The notes beneath the pieces were generated by a model that saw nothing but the letters and a program-made list of their open reading frames with translations, had not been told where the DNA came from and ran no database searches. DNA of 64,000 nucleotides from Tribonema minus (Eukaryota > Sar > Xanthophyceae > Tribonematales > Tribonemataceae). Below, one piece after another: positions 15,001 through 19,300 of this stretch. Position numbers and translations under genes: made by a program. The stretch covers positions 1 to 64,000 of the forward strand of contig JAFCMP010000193.1 of the NCBI GenBank assembly GCA_017506865.1. The letters run 5' to 3'. Numbering within the stretch: the stretch's first letter is position 1; the number at the start of each line of letters is the position of its first letter.

Positions 15001-16349
15001 CTGTTGTCACCATGTCTGCAGCACATGGGGTTGCCGCTGCGGTGACCTCCATCGGCTGAGGACCGGGATGCCACTGGGGAGAGGCGCCGCTGCTAGCTGG
15101 CTGCGAAGGCCGCGACGTGATCCGTCTCTGGTGACCCGCTGGCCCACTGGTAGGTTCGCCAACTTCCATCGGTACGGGCACGGTCATGGTGACCGCCTTT
15201 GCCAGCGCACTCAGTTTGCCACACGGCGACTCTGGGCGGTTGATGCTGCCAATGCTTCCGAGGCGGCCCAGGGGCGGCCCAGCGTTGGCGCCGCGGCGCC
15301 GACCCCGCCGGGATGCAGCTGCCCCGCGTTGGCCATCTGATGCGGCAGCGGCTGCCGGTGGTTTTGGCACCATGTCTGCCGCACGTGGCGTTGCCGCCGC
15401 CGTTAAGTCGGAGGTAACCTTGCGACCGCATGCAGCGGCGGCTGTGACAGTCGTCCGTGGCTGTGCAACCACCTGGTTGGCCGGTGCGGGCCCCGCCGCT
15501 GGTGCGGCAGTGGCAGCCGTCACTAAAGGCGTTTTCCGCCGCGATCGTCGTTTTGGCATTGGCGTTGTCGCTACTGGTGGATCCGGCGGCAGTGTCGCCC
15601 GACGGCGTGTACTTGCCGCTGGTGGCGGTAGTACCACCAAGCTCAGTACAATTATCGCTGTTGGCGGCAGTGCCTCCCGTAAACTCGCCGCTTGAGCCTC
15701 CGAGTCACTGGCAGGCTGATGCCGCGGGCGCTTCGTCTGTGAGCATCCCCTGTTACAGTGATTACTGGCACCTGGGCTGGTCAGATGGCGGCGGCGCTTC
15801 TTGACGTGCGCATGGCTGCCACTGCCCTGAGGCTCGTCCGAGTCGGCTGACGACAAGTGTAGTCTGCGCATGCTTCTGCACAGCTCTGCAACCTGACTGC
15901 ATACTGGCACCTCTGGCGTCGGCCGCGGTCTAGAGCTCTGGGCCATCAGCTGAGGTGGTGGCGGGCCGGGTATCGGCGGCGGGCCCGGAATCGGTGGCGG
16001 ACCCGGGATCGGCGGCGGGCCCGGTATCGGCGGCGGGCCCGGGATCGGTGGCGGGCCCGGTATCGGCGGCGGGCCTGGAATCGGCGGCGGGCCCGGGATT
16101 GGCGGCGGGCCCGGGATCGGTGGCGGCGGCGGTATCGCTAGGCGTACCCAACGGCCAACACCATGGCGGCGTCTGCGGCGTGTGTCAGATTGGCGTGCAG
16201 CTTTGACCTGCCACCACCACAAGCCAGTATTCAGCCCGTGGTTGCGCTGTCCCCGTTTGCGTTTCAGAGGTGACCCCTCCCCATGTGAGGTAGGGCTGGT
16301 AAGCCAGTGGAGGGCCATAGCTTTGAAAGGCGACTTTGAGGGGCGAGAG

Positions 16350-16381
<32 letters not shown>

Positions 16382-19300
16382 CCCAGGCTCGATCTCGAAA
16401 GCGCGGCTGCCTACCGCGAACACGTCCCTGCACAGCTATACCACTTCCAGTTCAAGATCACACCCTGCTCTGGTGTATCTGGTGAGGTGCTTTTCCCGCC
16501 GTCGTGAAACGAGCGGTGGTGGAACGAGTCGGTGTGCTCAAGCTCTCTGCCTCTGACCAACACAAGGCAGCTAGGTTGAATGCAATGCTGTGCAATTCGT
16601 GTCCTTGCCGCTGCAGTGTCGTGATCCTGTCGTGTCTGTGCGTGTGCTGAATGCAGTCAGTCTCTGCCAGGCGAGGTCCCTTGTGCGGCTGCAAATCAAG
16701 CTGGTCAGCAAGCGTTCAAACCTTAATCTGGTGAACTGCTATCTACTGTCCTGCGATCCAGTGTGCCCTAGGTTCCCCCTTCCCGATCCGTCGACGGCGA
16801 TATCGTCTGATGTTTTCTTTTTTTTTTTTTGGTTTAGTTTGCCCTTCTTGTGCTTCGGCCGATGTCGCTGTGTGCGTAGGTAGCTTTAGCAAAATCAATG
16901 CGAGGCTTACTTGCTGTCACCGGCGACCCACGCTGCGTGTCTGGCCTTGTTCGCCACAGGCCCGCGGTGGAGCGAAATCCGCTCTCTAGTCCTCGGGCTG
17001 TAGCCAGGCTGACAGGTTGAGCGTGCGGTGCTGCTGTGCCCTCAGTGTCCCCTGTGCATCCTCGCCTTCCGCGCCGCCGCTCCGCCAGCGGCTCCTCCTA
17101 ACATGGTGGTGCACCGTACTTGATGAGGCCTAGGCGTACCGTACTTTACTTCTGCGCCTTTAGACAACTGGCAGGATTGGCCTAAGATCATGATAAAGCA
17201 TGTACTTTTATTATATTCCACTTGTGGCTGTGGAAATGCCATGTTGTAGGTGTGTCGCCTTGTTCTCACTCTTGGATGTAGCATGCAAAGCTTGCACGCC
17301 ACACCCCGCCCCCCACATCACCCCCAACAAAGCACCCGCAAGCGACTGTCCCCCACATACTAGCAGGGATACCAAACAAAGCTGCAAGACTCTCCCCCCA
17401 CAGACAGACCCGTCTTAGGGCCACCCAGCTCCACGCAGACTCCATCTCAAAGTTTTCATGCAGGCCAAGGTCACCATAATGGGCCCTGAACTGGAGATTG
17501 TGGCTATCTACGTGAACCCCGATATCATAAAGATAAGCAGAGGGAGTCACTGGGCGCCAGGCGCTGACGCTAGAAAGAAAGGCTATATAACTAAGCAAAG
17601 CATCGCCTCCTTGATGAGCGGGACGGTGGTTCACCGGGCCTCCCATATCACCCCCAACAAAGCATCCGCAAGCGACTGTCCCCCACACACTAGCAGGGAT
17701 ACCAAACAAAGCTGCAAGACTCTCCCCCCACAGACAGACCCTTCTAAGGGCCACCCAGCTCCACGCAGACTCCATCTCAAAGTTTTCATGCAGGCCAAGG
17801 TCACCATGATGGGCCCTGAACTGGAGATTGTGGCTATCTACGTGAACCCCGATATCATAGAGATAAGCAGAGGGAGTCACTGGGCGCCAGGCGCTGACGC
17901 TAGAGAGAAAGGCTATATAACTAAGTAAAGCATCGCCTCCTTGATGAGCGAGGTCACGGCTCACCGCAGGCTGCAAGCCTGACAAGATATTGCCATTTAC
18001 CGCTGCTAGTAACTTGTGGTTGGTGCCGTGGCGTGCAGCCGACTCCGCTTGCTCTCCAAGCACGCCAAGCCGCTCCCTGTCCCTCCTCCGCACGCCAGCC
18101 AGGGCTTCCGAGACACCACCACACGTTTGAAGTTCTCTCGAAGGGGCTACGCACGCTGGCATCACCTGGGGGCCGCTGGTGCTAGCTCCTGCAAGCCCTG
18201 CAGCCCAGCCCACCCACCAAACCAGCCGCATTCGCTGCCACGCCTTTCGGCGTTAACGAGCTTTTTTTTTACTCGTGTAAAGCATGTACTTATGATCTTG
18301 TATTTATAGCAGCCCCAAGGTGGGCTTGATGCGTTGGATAAGAATGCAAAAAACTAAAATCGGACGGGCCCTTAGAGCCCTGCGTTGCAGGCTTGTACTA
18401 GACTCATGGGGGGCAGACACAGCGGCACCCAGTCTGAGCCACACCTATCGTAGCCGATGTCTCCATCTCTTGAGCGAAAACGCCGGAGGACCGCGGTTAT
18501 GCCTCTAGTATACATTTGGGCCAGAGGCGCCCGGTCCTCGATTCCTTGCCTAAGCACGCCGCTGACGTGCCTGGCCGAGGTTCTCTTTCTTGCGTGTTCA
18601 AGCAAACGATCTACAGTGTGCCCTGATGCTATCCGTATCCCCATGTTCCAATATCCCCTGCTGCTGCCCAAAGCCGTATCCTCACCACACGCGACTCCGC
18701 AGCTCCTGCTCACAGCCAGCATCTCCCATCCCCTTGCTGCCTGATGCACCCTCGCCACCATCAGCGCCACCGCGAGTGCTGCCGCACCTCTCGGTGCTAA
18801 CGAGCAGTATGTACTTGTATACAGGGCTGCAGCAACTAGCTGTTGTCGTCCTCCAAACTTCGTATGCTCGATTCATCACCAAGTGATGGTGTGTAAGCTG
18901 GGCACAATGTGACAACACACAACTCCGCAAAGAGTATCAATAAGGAAGAAGTTATCATTGTGAAGGAGTGGGCGTGCACCTTGTTGTGGACAATAACCTT
19001 GCCCACACATGCAAGGGCGTGAGAGCTGCAGTAACTTAAGTTCCTCCAATGCGAGGGATTCCATTCTGCTGTTGGCCACTTATGAGAGCACAACTTGCGT
19101 GCGAGATTCAGTTGCAACATTGCTCTAAACTAGATGAGGTGTTTAGTAAGCACGTGAGGTGCACACCATTTTGCTGTACTTGCTGAAACTTTGGCAGCCA
19201 TCCTCTTGACTGGTTTATGACACTTTTTTGCATTCTGCGTTTTGTGTTCCTGCAGATGCCCTACAGCAGGTGTGACCTACAACGTGCAGTACCAGCACCT

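Larger units (their letters stand above)
7432..16423 (-). mobile_element. Non-LTR retrotransposon with OTU protease, RT and restriction-like endonuclease
   Basis: The element is on the minus strand inside the oxidase intron. It consists of one very long frame and a short 3' UTR (about 7432-7501) ending in a TATAAATACAAG-type tail. The same tail occurs at the left end of the small insertion at 18292. The right boundary is uncertain; a 31-nt A run at 16350-16380 lies at the 5' side. I could not find a convincing target-site duplication. There are no LTRs and no APE-type endonuclease. The restriction-like endonuclease at the C terminus places it with RLE-type non-LTR elements (R2/NeSL/CRE/Dualen-type broad group); the exact clade is unknown. 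Confidence 0.85.
17208..18277 (-). mobile_element. 1.07-kb insertion flanked by a 14-bp duplication
   Basis: The segment lies exactly between two identical 14-bp direct repeats, as expected for a staggered-cut integration. Most of it is one minus-strand frame (17266-18231). Its right end (CGGCGTTAACGAGC, then a T run) resembles the right end of the next insertion (CGGTGCTAACGAGC at about 18790), so the two are probably related. No RT, transposase or terminal inverted repeat was recognised. It is probably a non-autonomous or truncated retroelement. Confidence 0.55.
7308..19255 (+). other. Giant 11.9-kb intron loaded with retroelements
   Basis: The exon ending ..DLAVR at 7307 (phase 2, donor gtacgc) joins exon 19256 (TGC CCT ACA GCA.., phase 2) to give the expected VRCPTAGVTYNVQY strand of the oxidase. 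The short stretch at 7400-7422 that looks exonic would create a stop if included. All mobile DNA between 7430 and 18803 is therefore intronic and on the opposite strand to the host gene, except fragments that cannot be oriented. Confidence 0.75.

Noticed and set aside
17458..17928. + strand frame over the 330-bp repeats
   Set aside because: Overlaps a longer minus-strand frame over the same repeats; neither strand is proven, so only the longer is listed.
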